Below are positions 17,801 through 32,456 of a stretch of DNA of 64,000 bases, piece after piece. This DNA comes from Callaeas wilsoni (Eukaryota; Chordata; Aves; Passeriformes; Callaeidae), in assembly GCA_013398955.1 (NCBI GenBank), contig VWPU01011695.1, forward strand, positions 62,001 to 126,000. The letters are read 5' to 3'. Numbering within the stretch: position 1 is the stretch's first letter; each line of letters begins with the position of its first letter. The position numbers were made by a program, and so were the translations under genes. Under the pieces are notes generated by a model. That model was not told the origin of the DNA, ran no database searches, and saw only the letters and a program-made list of their open reading frames with translations.

Positions 17801-19334
17801 CAGCTTCTGCTGCACTTGGCATGGTGTGAGCAGCTGCACAGCAAGACAGTGATTTCCTCCAGCAATGTGCAGGTGGTACAGCATCTTGTTCGGGCAGAGC
17901 ATTTGGGGCTCTCTGATAGTTTGTTTGAGCAGGATGATGTGAGTGTGACATGAGAGGATCCAGCGTAAGCATGGTGATGTAATTCCCATGGTTTTTGTTA
18001 CTCCTTTTATTAGAAGTAACTTTGACTATGAAGGACTTGTATCTAAGTTCCTATGATGCCTGGCTCTGAGTAATCCTATTCCTCAAAAGATGTGCGAAAA
18101 TCATTACATTAGAGGTCTTGATTCAGTGAAGGCTTTTCATCTGGAGCCAAACCCTTTGTCAGTGTTTACTGTCTCATGATGTGGGTTGGGGAGTACCTAG
18201 CAGAAGAAGCCATGCCTGGGAGACAGTTTGGGAAGATGCCAGAGCTGCCTTTTTCATGCTTGTTGCTAAAGCATTGCCAGATGAGGCAGAAGGTGTGTTG
18301 TGGTCATCTGCAGGCACTCAAACCCACTTGCACTTGCACAGGCATTGAGGAGAACTGCCCACCATGCTCGTCTTCTGTTTCCCTCAGCTGATGAACTAAA
18401 TGAGAGAATTTCAGTGGGGAAGTTGCAGCTTAGAGATGCAAGCAGTCTAAACTGTAGGTAACTGTGAGGGACGTGTGTGTGCTGCCCTTTTCTCTCTTCT
18501 TCCTACTTTCTTACCCTGAGTGGCGGCTGTGGAGCTTAAGCCTCTGCCAGAGAAACTGCTTCAGGCTGAAAACCATTTTCCACTTCAGTTTTTCTCTAAT
18601 AAAGACCTATGTTTAGGAAGCTTCTCAGGTTCAGCCATAGCCTCAGGGTAATTTTGTGTGATGGGAAGAGAAGCAGAAACTTTGGGGAAAGATACTTTGT
18701 GGCCATTGCAAAATTTTTAGTGCTGTGTATGCATGTACAGAATATGGATCAGATATAATACATACACATGAACTCCTTTGTAAAATCAGAAATTTAGAGA
18801 AAGGCTGTTCAGAAGATGCTGTTTCCTTACCCCTTTATAGGCACTGATACAAAAAAAAGTTAATAATTTTCTCCAAGGATTCCTCTGGAGTGCTCATAAG
18901 TCATCGCCAGAATACTTCCAGGAATGCCTTAATAGCATACTAATCCAGCTCATTTGCCCTTTACTTTCTTACTCCCTCCCTAGTGGAGGATGTCTGTGAA
19001 GTGAAAGAATCTCTGAGAGGTTCTTTATTTACTGTTTGCTTGCTTGTGATTTTGCATATTTGCATTGCTCACTTGGTGCTCAAGAAGAGCAAAGACGCCC
19101 ATGTTTCACCTGGTGTGGTAATGAGGCTCCATATTACTACAGGGACCTTTTATTTTGATGTGCTTCAGCAATCCCCTGACTCCAGCACAGACTGGTTTAC
19201 TAAAATGATCTGTCCTATTGAAATGTCTTATTTTGAAAAGTTTTCTCTGCTATGCAAGTCTCTTAAAAAATTTCAGCAGCATCTCTAACTAAAAAGTAAA
19301 TGTGTGTATGTAGATTTGGAGTTCTATAGCCTTC

Positions 19335-19400
19335 ATATAAATACAGATATCTATAATATGTGTACATATATTGTATACATATAAAAAATATATATATACA
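19335..19400. repeat. AT-rich (TATA/CATA) microsatellite
   Basis: A run of interrupted ATAT, ACATAT and ATACAT units about 65 bases long, directly before the CR1-like fragment. Confidence 0.7.
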
Positions 19401-19413
19401 CGTGCAATACAAA

Positions 19414-19474
19414 GCTTGGAGTCAATGATTTTGAAGGTCTTTTCCAACATTAAAGATTTTTTGATTCTGTGAAT
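19414..19474 (+). mobile_element. CR1-like LINE 3' tail fragment
   Basis: The segment contains GGTCTTTTCCAAC followed by TTTTTTGATTCTGTGA, in the order and spacing of the avian CR1 3' end (GGTC..TTCCAAC..GATTCTRTGA). Only about 60 bases remain and they are diverged, so it is an old, dead 5'-truncated copy on the plus strand. Confidence 0.65.
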
Positions 19475-21168
19475 ATGAAAGTTGTTAGGCCTTCCATCCA
19501 GGATAAATGGTCCTGCTTGAAGATGTCCCCTTTCTAAAATGGAAATCCACAAAACCTACAATTTGCGTTGTTTTCCGGACGAAGGGGAGTGGAAGGATCT
19601 TTTTTCCATTAGGCCTGTCCATAAATCTGAGCATCCTGTGATGTGTCTGTATCCCTGGAGAAAGTACGATTTGGGCAGACATCTGAGAAGCTTCATTCTT
19701 CCTCCATTACTTACATTCATCCAAGGCAATTACTAGTGTAAGAATGAAGTAGTACAGCAAGATATCTGACTCTTAATCAGGCCTTTCATTTTCACCGCAC
19801 TTTTTTACCCACTGGGCCTAATTTGCAGGGTGACACTAGTTTAAAGTCTCTCCTGCTGAGCAGTCTAAGCTGTCACACATGGGTGCAGCTTGGCAGCTCA
19901 GGTCCTGCTGTCAGCCTCTGCTTTGGCAGCATACCTCCTGTTTATCTGTGGAGCAAGTCCTGATGCAACCCACAGGAGAACCTGGGCCCATAGAAACTCC
20001 CCCTCCAGTCTCTGGTAGGGTGATTTAAAGAGAATGGATTCCCAGCCTCATCACTGCACTGCCCGGCTTAAATTAAGCCTGTAATGAGAAACTATTCGTG
20101 TTGGGTTTTTCAACACTGATCAGAAATGAAAAAAGCCTGGCAAGAGGAGTTCTTGTAAAAACACCTCTGCTGTGTTGTCTTAGTGCTGTCTCACTTCCTC
20201 TTTCAAGAATAAATCCTGTTGATTCTTACGGGAGATTTCAAGGCTGCTCTCTAGTGGCTGCAGTTGTCATGATGCTTCTTGAAGGACCAGTTAGGGTTTT
20301 CATTTGTTTCAGCAGCAAGTTTCCTGAAAATCAGCATGATCCTTCTGATGATTTCACTTATTTTTAAGGGCTTTTCAGTGCATATTTTTCTCTTTTTGTG
20401 GTATTTTTTTTACACTCATTGAGATGTCTTACTTCAAAGAGTTGATGATGGTCCCATGGAAAAGGAAATGTGATTTTGGTTCAGCATTTCTTTCTGCTGT
20501 CACAGCTGAGAACCCCCACACATCTCTCCCATGACCTGCCACTGTCGTCTTCATTTCTCTCACCGGGACAAGATGGGTGGTTCACGCCAAGTCAGTGCCT
20601 GGTGATGAGAAAGGCAGGCTCTCCTTCCCAAAGAAGCATGGGTTGTCCACCTGTGAGATCTCCTTCAGCTCATAGCAGGGGTGTCTTGTTCTGGTGTGCC
20701 TTTTACCCACCTTTGGGGTCACTGTGGTCAAAACAGTGACCTTGCATGGGGTGCAATGGGCTCAGCCAGAGAGAAAAATGACTTCTCCCTGGCTCTCCTT
20801 CAACCAGGAGGAAACTCAAGGGCCTTGTCTGAACCAAGAGTTTGTAGGACAGAGACCTGATCCTGCTCTGCCACAGGTCTCCCTGCAGCAGCACTTTGTG
20901 CAACCTGCAGGAAACTGCTGCAGGGAAGAGCAGCACTGGGGATCGATCCAAAGCCCTTCTTGCTTACAAAGCAGATAAAAAGCACTGGAAAAAGAGAAAG
21001 CAGATGCATTTAACAAGAAGTCTTCTTCGGATGGCTCATGCGTGGTCCCTGTGTGTTGCATTGGCTAAGCCAGAAAAAAATCGTCTTGTGGTTTTCCAGA
21101 CTCTTACAAACATTTCCAAATCACAGAAATGTATCCTGTGGGAGGAAACGGGTATTTCAAGCAGGTAC

Positions 21169-21199
21169 TTTCGTAAACGGTGGTTTACGAAAACCACCG
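21169..21199. repeat. Two overlapping perfect inverted repeats
   Basis: TTTCGTAAAC (21169-21178) pairs with GTTTACGAAA (21183-21192) across a 4-base loop. CGGTGGTTT (21178-21186) pairs with AAACCACCG (21191-21199), also across a 4-base loop. The arms overlap, so only one hairpin can form at a time. It lies about 240 bases before the next AKAP2 exon. Confidence 0.8.
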
Positions 21200-21394
21200 C
21201 AGTTTTTATCTTTGTAAAAAGATTTTGTAGTGTTTTGGTGTAGTGGGTTGCAGGAAGAGGGAGAGGTTTTTTTTAAAGCCCATGACCATCCTGATTTAGC
21301 AGATAGTTTCATAGACTTCATTCCAAACTGTTTCTTCATTCAAAACCTGCTGAAAACATTTCTTCAGCTGTCATCTTTTGTAAACAATTTGTGA

Positions 21395-24796
<3,402 letters not shown>

Positions 24797-24835
24797 TACA
24801 CCTGTAAATTACTGTCTAGCAAGGTTACTTCTGAG
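24797..24835 (+). CDS. PALM2AKAP2: AKAP2 alternative 39-bp microexon
   Basis: An acceptor with a strong pyrimidine tract (TTTTCCCTTTCTACCAG) is followed by exactly 39 bases encoding YTCKLLSSKVTSE and a GAG|GTACTT donor. The exon is phase 0 on both sides, so it can be included or skipped without a frameshift between DDSA and VLEATRV. From memory, a human AKAP2 isoform carries YTSKLLSCKVTSE at the same point, an 11 of 13 match, which makes chance very unlikely. The peptide would add 13 residues just before the C-terminal [11 protein letters not shown] block. Both conserved Lys residues are kept. Tissue use cannot be read from sequence. Confidence 0.85.
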
Positions 24836-25946
24836 GTACTTTTGAAGTGCTTGTTTATTTTTGCTTCTTCTTGCATGGTGATTCCAAGTGCATGTTGCTG
24901 CAGTTGGCATTTTCATAGTGTATGCAAGTGCCATTTCATATTAAAAAATGTGTGTGTGATATACCCTTATATCTCTCATCAGCAAATATTTATGTGGTTG
25001 GTTTTCTAGCCCTTGGATTCTAGTTACAATTTCTGCCATGGGAGGGGTTGTAATTAAAGGGATGGGAGCTGTTGCCCGGGACTGGAGCATTCCTGAGCTG
25101 AGAAATGACAACTTCTCCTTAATCCCTCTTACCATTTAGCTGGCAAAGCTAAACCTGGGATCCAAGCATCCTCAGATGCTGTGTGAAACTGCTGTGGCTT
25201 TCCTTTGTCTCTGATTATGATGTATTTAATACTATCAGCATCTCTAGTATTTTGTAAAAAAACTGCACACCAACCTTTCATCTGTGGAAGAGTCAGATCT
25301 GAGTGCACAGCCTCAGTCTGTTTCATTTTGTGAACCTTTCCTTGTCCTTGTCTGTTGTGATGTCATGACTGATCACAGTCCCACAGCTTAGCATCAGTGT
25401 TCGTTTCAGGGTAGAATAAGCCCAAATCTGCCAAATAAATGGTATTTGCAGTGACATTCAGTATTTTAGCAAAGTAGTAATTGGCACAGTCCTTATCCCC
25501 ACAAAGCTGGACTTTGCCAAAGGTAGTAATTTTAAGAGCAGGTAGTTGATACTAACTACACTTCTGCAATGTTTGTTAAGAATGAGATGCTCAGTAATGT
25601 GTATACTTCAAATGCCTGTAATTTTCTCTACAGATTGTAGTAATGACTGATACTCATTTGTCCAACATCAGCACTTTTTTATAAACCTGAACCTTCCACT
25701 TTTTTCCTATTCCATAATATATTTGACCACATCAGCTACTTCAAGACAAGTACATGAACATTTTCTAACCTGCAGAGTAAAGCAAAGTCAAGTCTATGCC
25801 ATTTTCTATTCATTAAATAATTCAGAGTGGGTTTTATCACACTGATACAAGCCAGTGATTGATCTTTGCTTATTTATAGATAGTTAAATCAGTGTAGGAG
25901 CAGTGTGCTTTCAGAGTCCTGATTTTAAACACAGGTTGTGCCTTTT

Positions 25947-25964
25947 CTCCTCCTCCTCCTCCTC
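25947..25964. repeat. CTC trinucleotide microsatellite
   Basis: Six consecutive CTC units in AKAP2 intronic sequence. Confidence 0.8.
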
Positions 25965-27528
25965 ATTTATCTCCTTTTATATCTGCACAATAATCTAAGT
26001 CAAGATTTATGAACAGCAAGTAGTGATCAGAGTGTTTGATGCTGCATGACAGGCAGAAGTTCAGGTGTAGTTTTTGGAGGCCCAGGCCACGGTCTTCTGC
26101 TGGGAAGAGTTTTGTGTCCACCTTGTGTTATGATAATGATACAAAGAGTAAGGAGCTGGAAAGGAATGTGTGTGAATGGGCTAGAAATAAAAAAGGCTGT
26201 AGGATACAGCAATTCCTCATGCAGGTGAAAGTATATCCTCTGCCTATTTCCCGGTATCCAACCTCAGACTGAAGAAACCACGTGATTCTCACTGTAAATC
26301 TTCAGCTGAAATCAGGCAGGTTGTTTCAGAAGGAACAGCAAGACACAAGGCACAATATGCCCCTACTCTCTACTGATCCCACAGCTGACCTGTGTCTCTT
26401 GTTCACCAGAGCCTTCCAAAATGCACTCTGGTGCAGGCAGGTGGCTCAGTTTTAATCATTGTCATCAGCACTGTGGCTGTCTCAGCGGTGCTTGCACCGG
26501 CTTGGGAGCAGGGGCTTCCACGCAGTCATCCTGACAGCTCCACTCTGGGAAGCAACAAACAGCCCCCCAGCAAGGCACAGTAACTGCTGAAGTTCAGCTA
26601 CCACAGCAACTGCATCCTGCTTCACTAGGGTGATGTGTTGCATCACCCCCAAATTCCTGCAGCCTGTACTAAAAGCACATCCCACTGCTCTTTAAAGAGA
26701 GGGCTGTGTGCGTGCCCCTATATAGGACATTTTTATCCTCAAAACCCTCTGCTTTTGGCCTTGCAGCTATACATACATTCAAATGTACAGGGCATTAGCT
26801 TGAGTTTCCTTAATACTAATCATGCTGTAGCAGATAACTGCAGTAAGGTGACATTTATGCAACATTAAAGGCTACTGCTGAAAATTTTTGTGTTACGAAA
26901 CAGAAGACGAACATACTAGATTTGATGGCATAGGGCACACAGTTCGTGTTTTAATATTGACAAGCAGCAGTTTAATATTGCCACTGTCTTGTTTCAAGTA
27001 AAGACATTTTAATCTCAGATACCCAGCTCCTCACTGTGTTTACTAGCAGTCTGGGTATTCAGTAAACAGCATTAAGTAGGTACAATAAGGAAAGTACCTT
27101 CATGCTGGAGAAACAGATGTTCTCTCCGCAGTTCCAGTTTTATTTAAAGCATTTAGTTTATCATTCCTGAGCAGGAATGCTCACATCTGCAGGAGCAGGC
27201 AGCCTATTCCCTGCATTTGTGCTTCCATCTCTGTGCACACTGTGCTCCATGAATGTGTTTTCTGCAGCAACTTTACCATATAGTACTCACAGATTTTAGA
27301 CACTTGGACCTTTGCATTTTCTGTTTTCTTTTTTTCTTTTAGTTCTTCCATATTCAGGTGGGAAGAATCAGTTGAATATTAAACCTCAGAAAAACTATTT
27401 CACTTCCAAGTAGTTTTGCTACTACTGTTCAACAAAAATTGGCTTGTACTATATAGCAGTCAGTTTTCTGACTGCTCAAAAAGCACCACTACTTCAGTGA
27501 TTGTGATAAACATGACTTGGCCTAAAGC

Positions 27529-27560
27529 ATATACATATATATATATAGATATAGATATCT
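27529..27560. repeat. AT/ATAG microsatellite
   Basis: An ATAT run followed by three ATAGAT-type units. Confidence 0.7.
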
Positions 27561-29326
27561 TTATATTGTTGTCAGTAAGAGAGGAGTTATTAAAGTTGTA
27601 AGCTGTGTACTGGAATTGTTAAATCTGATGGAGGGAAACTCAGTATAGGTTAGTCTCCAACTCTAGGATGGATAGAAAAATTATTTGTACACCTAACAGT
27701 GGCAGCTGTTTCAAATTCTTTTTTTTTTTTCAAAATCCTCAAAAACTAAATGAAATCTTCAAGGAAGGAACCCTCTGCAATTCTTAGCTAGACCTCGAGC
27801 TGCAACCACAAGATCCAGAAAGAAATTTTCTGCAGAGAGGTGAAGAGCAGTTCTTACAGTCCTGCATATCTTTTATCTTTCCCTCACACCTACTTCTGGT
27901 CTCCAAGTTCTTCCTCTTCCACTATAGCTGGTATTCAAATCACCTCTGCCAAATAAGTCATTTTATGTAACACGGCTTTTTTCACTGATATGGCCTTATC
28001 ATTAGAAGTTATGTTCACAGGCTGAAGAAGCTTAAGGGAAGTGTCTGCTTCATGAACTTCCTGCAGCATGCAGCTATGACTCTGGCTGCCTTAGGACACC
28101 CTGAGCACCAAGCCTGGCCCTGCCTGCACCCATTGAGCTGATGCAGGGCATTGTCAAGGAGGGTGCTCATGAAGCATTGAGATAGCATTTTTGACTTGCT
28201 GTGGAGAGCCTGGGGGTGCTGCATTCATTATGGGTCTAGAGTCAGCCCTGATAACTGGCCAAATATATTTTAAAATTGAGATAGTTGGCTATTTTTATCA
28301 AGCTGCTTCCTGGGTCATGAATTCAGTGCTCCATGGAGGAGTCCCAATTCCCCACTCAGTCATTCCAGTTGCACGCTATAATTATGCCACTGTTTCCTCT
28401 AGCGGGTCTAAAACTGTTACAGCCTCGTAAAAACAAGGGTTGTTTTAGGTCAAACACTCTTTTCAGTAGATTAGAAGAATAATTCTGGCATAACTATTCA
28501 AAAGGATCTTTAGTTTATATGCTGTACCATTTAGTTTTAATACTGAGCCAGACATCACTGCTTGCTTTCCTGCAAGGTCCAAGTCCACATTCAATGCCCT
28601 CACGGTACCTCTGGTATGAATCTGGATACAGTTTTGCTTGGAGAGCCAGGAGCATTTGTAGAAGCAGACAAACTTTGGGGTACGTGTGCAGACCAGGGAT
28701 AAATGGAAGAAACCCAATTGCCATCTTTTAAGACAAATACAAGCTGACTGATCCAAAGCAGCAATCTTCAGAGTTTAAGTGTCCTAACTGTTGCAAGCCA
28801 TAAACTCACAATACTGTGATTTCCAGCAAAGAAGCTGCTGACTTCAAACTGTTCTAAATTATGTAAAATCCATTTTATTTTCAGCTTCCATATTTTTGCC
28901 GGCCAGATTCCACAGACCTTATTTAAAAATATAGTGGCAGTTTTAGTTTGAAATTTATGCTGAATGATGCACTGATACACACTCCCAGTTTTCCTTTTCC
29001 ATTGTTCAGTTTGGGGTATCTTTTCTTGGTTCAGGCATTCTGCAGTGAGAGTAACTCTAGTACACAGCTTACAGTCTGATGTCTCAGACCAATTTTTTCC
29101 TACTGATTTTTTTTTTTGCTTTTTTTTTCTTTAATAAATTGCTACGTTTATGAGCACATTTGCCCTCTACTAGGAAGAACAGAAACCACTCACCCCTGGT
29201 CCCTCCTTCTGGTGGTTGTTCCACAAAGAGAAGAGGCATGATTTTGGGCAAAAATTCAGAACAAAATCCCTCTAGTGGACCTGGACTAACTTCGTAGCCA
29301 TGGTCAGTGCTGAGTAGAAGATGGAG

Positions 29327-29357
29327 CTTTTGTTAAAATTCGTCTTTTGTTAAAATT
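29327..29357. repeat. Tandem duplication, period 17
   Basis: CTTTTGTTAAAATT occurs at 29327-29340 and 29344-29357 with a 3-base spacer. Confidence 0.8.
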
Positions 29358-30934
29358 GGCCAGATTTGGTCTTCAGTTCTTTGGCTTGTTCATAGTTCAT
29401 AGCCAAAAGAGACTAGGAGGGCAAAGAAATACTAATGCTGGCAAAATTCCATCCCATCTTCAGCTCCTGAATGGAGGTCTAGGCATTACAATTGGCATAA
29501 ATGCAGTAGTGCATTCTCATTCCCATAAGCAAAGTTATGGGCTGTCATTTCAGCTAGTGGTTCACAGCTGCTTTTCCAATACTGCCTGTAGAGGAGCCTA
29601 GTACCTGTGAACTCTTCCAACCACAGCTTGTCACAAACTGGAAGAAGAATTTCTTTAGTCTTAAATTATTTATTTTCATTCTAGTCAAGGCTTAAGTCCT
29701 CACTGCCTGTGACTTTCTTCACAAAAGAGTAAAATAGTATCATCCTATCTCAAAAGGTCGTCTACTCTTCTGCAGTCGCGGAGTGTGCAGAGTAGACTGC
29801 AGGAAGCATTAGGGATGAGGGATGGCCAGCATTGTTTCAGTGAAGTCATGTATTTGTTGTGGGATTTTTTTAAACTGACATAAAATCTTCAAAAATTTGC
29901 TTCTTTGGGAGGGATGGTTAAAACATACCGAGGGCAGTTGACATTGCCAGCTCTGTAGTTTCATCACAGAGCCGTTATTCAGTGTTGGTCAGAAGATAAC
30001 ACTGTCATGTGCTTCTGTAAGAAGGCTCCAGACCCCTTTATATCTCACTCTGCTGCGTGGAAAACACCCACAGCCAGGCATTATTTGCTGAGGAGTACCT
30101 CGGACACATCACAATAATGCCTTTTGGTGTTGTCTCGTTTTCTTTTTTGACTTTCTCAAAACACGTGTTAAAACTGTTTCTTACATTTTTAGTCAATTGT
30201 TTATGTGTGTGCATATGTACGAATAGATACATAGTGTGTGCGTATAGCTGTGTGTGTGGTGTGCATATATGAAGTACATATAAATTTATCGGGCCCATCT
30301 TGTACCAGGATTTGTAGGCCTTCCTTGTGCAAATCTCTTTTCGCATGTGCATAGAGCGATTCTTCGCTCCAGGAGCACTTCAGTCACAGTGAGCGGTAGC
30401 TGCAGCCCAAAGACCACAAGAAGGTGCAGGGGCAGGGCTGGGGGCAGGCGCTGCCTAGTCCTCCCCGAGAGGGTGGTGTGCTGAAACAGGCGGCTGTGTG
30501 CTTCCTGGGCTTCACGCGCAGCTCCAGAGCAGCCTCTGGACAAAGCTGCAGGGTGGTCGCTGGCTCCTGGTACTGAAGGTGTGCAGTTTTAGTTCGAAAC
30601 TAAACTAAGCGTGGCACTGGGGAAAGGACCAAGACCTGAGATGGGGCAATTGCAGCTGGACTGGTAGAGGTCAGCTGGGAGTCCCCTGCAGAGAGGTGGA
30701 TGCTGCCAGACAACTCCTACCACTTCTGTCCTCCTGTGGTGTGGCCTTGCTCCTGTGTGCCATCCCCCCACTTTCACATCAGTGAGTGCTTCATCGCATG
30801 AGTTTCCTGTTCTGCACAGGGTGTGGCACCGGAGCCCCGTGGGGAGGGCCGGCGTGGCTGGTCCCTGCCCACCTGGCTGGTCTCTGCCTGCCTGGGTGCA
30901 CAGTGTGGGACACCCCAAGGGCAGGGCCAGCTGA

Positions 30935-31063
<129 letters not shown>

Positions 31064-31181
31064 CCACACTGCAGTGTGAAGACAGCAACCAGGCATGCCG
31101 GAACCAAAATAAAGAGAAAGGAAGAAAAAAAAAAAGCAAAACAAAAACCCACCATGAAAGCAGCAGCATTTTAGTCCAGTA

Positions 31182-31187
31182 TTTATT
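31182..31187 (-). promoter_or_regulatory. Candidate antisense poly(A) signal
   Basis: TTTATT on the plus strand is AATAAA on the minus strand. About 30-60 bases further along the minus strand come GGTGGGTTTTTGTTTTGC and a T-run, a good U/GU-rich downstream element. It could end an antisense transcript inside the AKAP2 3' UTR. The T-run is also simply the complement of an A-rich tract, and I recognise no minus-strand gene that uses the site. Confidence 0.3.
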
Positions 31188-31325
31188 AAATACACAACAG
31201 ACTCAATGCACATAGACACAGAAATGATCCAGCTCCTGGCAATCCTAAAACTACAGGAAAAACACACCTAGAAAATAGCCCCTTCTTCTTCCCTCCATCT
31301 CCCCTCTGAAATAATGCAATGGAGA

Positions 31326-31357
31326 GGGTGCAGGGGGTGGGAGCCCTTGGGGGTGGG
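31326..31357 (+). other. Putative G-quadruplex motif in AKAP2 3' UTR
   Basis: Five G-runs of three or more (31326, 31333, 31339, 31349 and 31355) are separated by loops of 4, 1, 7 and 1 bases on the sense strand. This satisfies the standard G3+N1-7 pattern, so it could fold in the mRNA about 260 bases after the stop codon. Confidence 0.6.
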
Positions 31358-32418
31358 CACAAGAGGGTGATCATGCCCATGGACCAGATAGGCTGCAGGC
31401 ATGTGGCAGGAAGTCATTCGTGGAGGAGTCTGTGGCCAGGGCTCACACTTGTGTTTCTCGCTGACTGAATTGCCAGCCCTGCTTGCCCCCAGGATCATGG
31501 TCCACCCAGCAGCTCCTGTCAGAACCTCCTGCAGTTCCTTTGCCTCCCACCGCCGCTGCACAAAGACCGTCGGCGTTAATTCGGCGTACTCTTATCCAGC
31601 CACAAAACACAAAGATACTGCCCTCTGTTCTATTTCTTTGAGGAGATTGAAGGGTTGGGTTTGAGATTGGGTTGGTTGTTTTGGGGGGGTGGGTTCTACT
31701 CCCCTTTCTAGTAATTTATCTGTTTAAAACAAGAAAAACCCAACAAACAGGGAGGCAGTTACTACAAATGTACAATCCAGCAAACTCAGTCAAACAGTCC
31801 TTGTGTTGCAAACACAAGCCATCACAATTTAGGAGTGGAATAGATGGGGATGAGAGCTAAGCCAAATGGATTACCTTAGCTTTAGGATCCTATATGCTTG
31901 CAATATCACCTGAACTCCAGGTTTTCAGAGCATATTTACGCAACAAAGTTTCTAAGTAGAAAGTCTGTATTTAGCGGATGACAACTATTTTTTGATGGTG
32001 GGGAGGGATAAGAATGGCATATGTGTAAAATCTTTGAAGATGGATAATTTGAAGTAGAAAGGTAGTGGGAAAGGGATACAAATAAAGGACATTTAATTTT
32101 TAAATGAGGCAATAAATGAACTAAGCCAGACTCTGGCCTAGAAAGAGGTATGAAATAAAGAAGAAAGATAGTTATGTCTTCAACTATATTTATACAGCGT
32201 AAAAAGCCTTTGAAGTAGTGTGCTTTGTGGAAGTCTTCACATTTCCAGGCAACAAAAAAGCTAAAGGGCATAATGAGTTGGAAGGAATGAGCAAGGAAGA
32301 GCAGACAAGGGAAGAAAATATTATTTTAGCCGTTAGCCAGTGTTTTCAGCGCTACAAGCAAACCATAGAGCCTTTAGTTATTGCTTAGGCTTGGGATCAG
32401 CAGTGAAGGATTAGTGTG

Positions 32419-32456
32419 GATGTGTGTGTGTGTGAGTGGGTGGGTGGGTGAGTGCA
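32419..32456 (+). repeat. TG microsatellite followed by GGGTG units
   Basis: Seven TG units are followed by three GGGT units and GAGTG. There are only three full G-runs, so it does not reach the quadruplex pattern. Confidence 0.75.

Noticed and set aside
31268..31561. Minus-strand 97-codon open frame near the antisense poly(A) candidate
   Set aside because: I considered a bird C9orf152-like gene, the human neighbour of AKAP2, but the translation does not resemble it or any other family I know.
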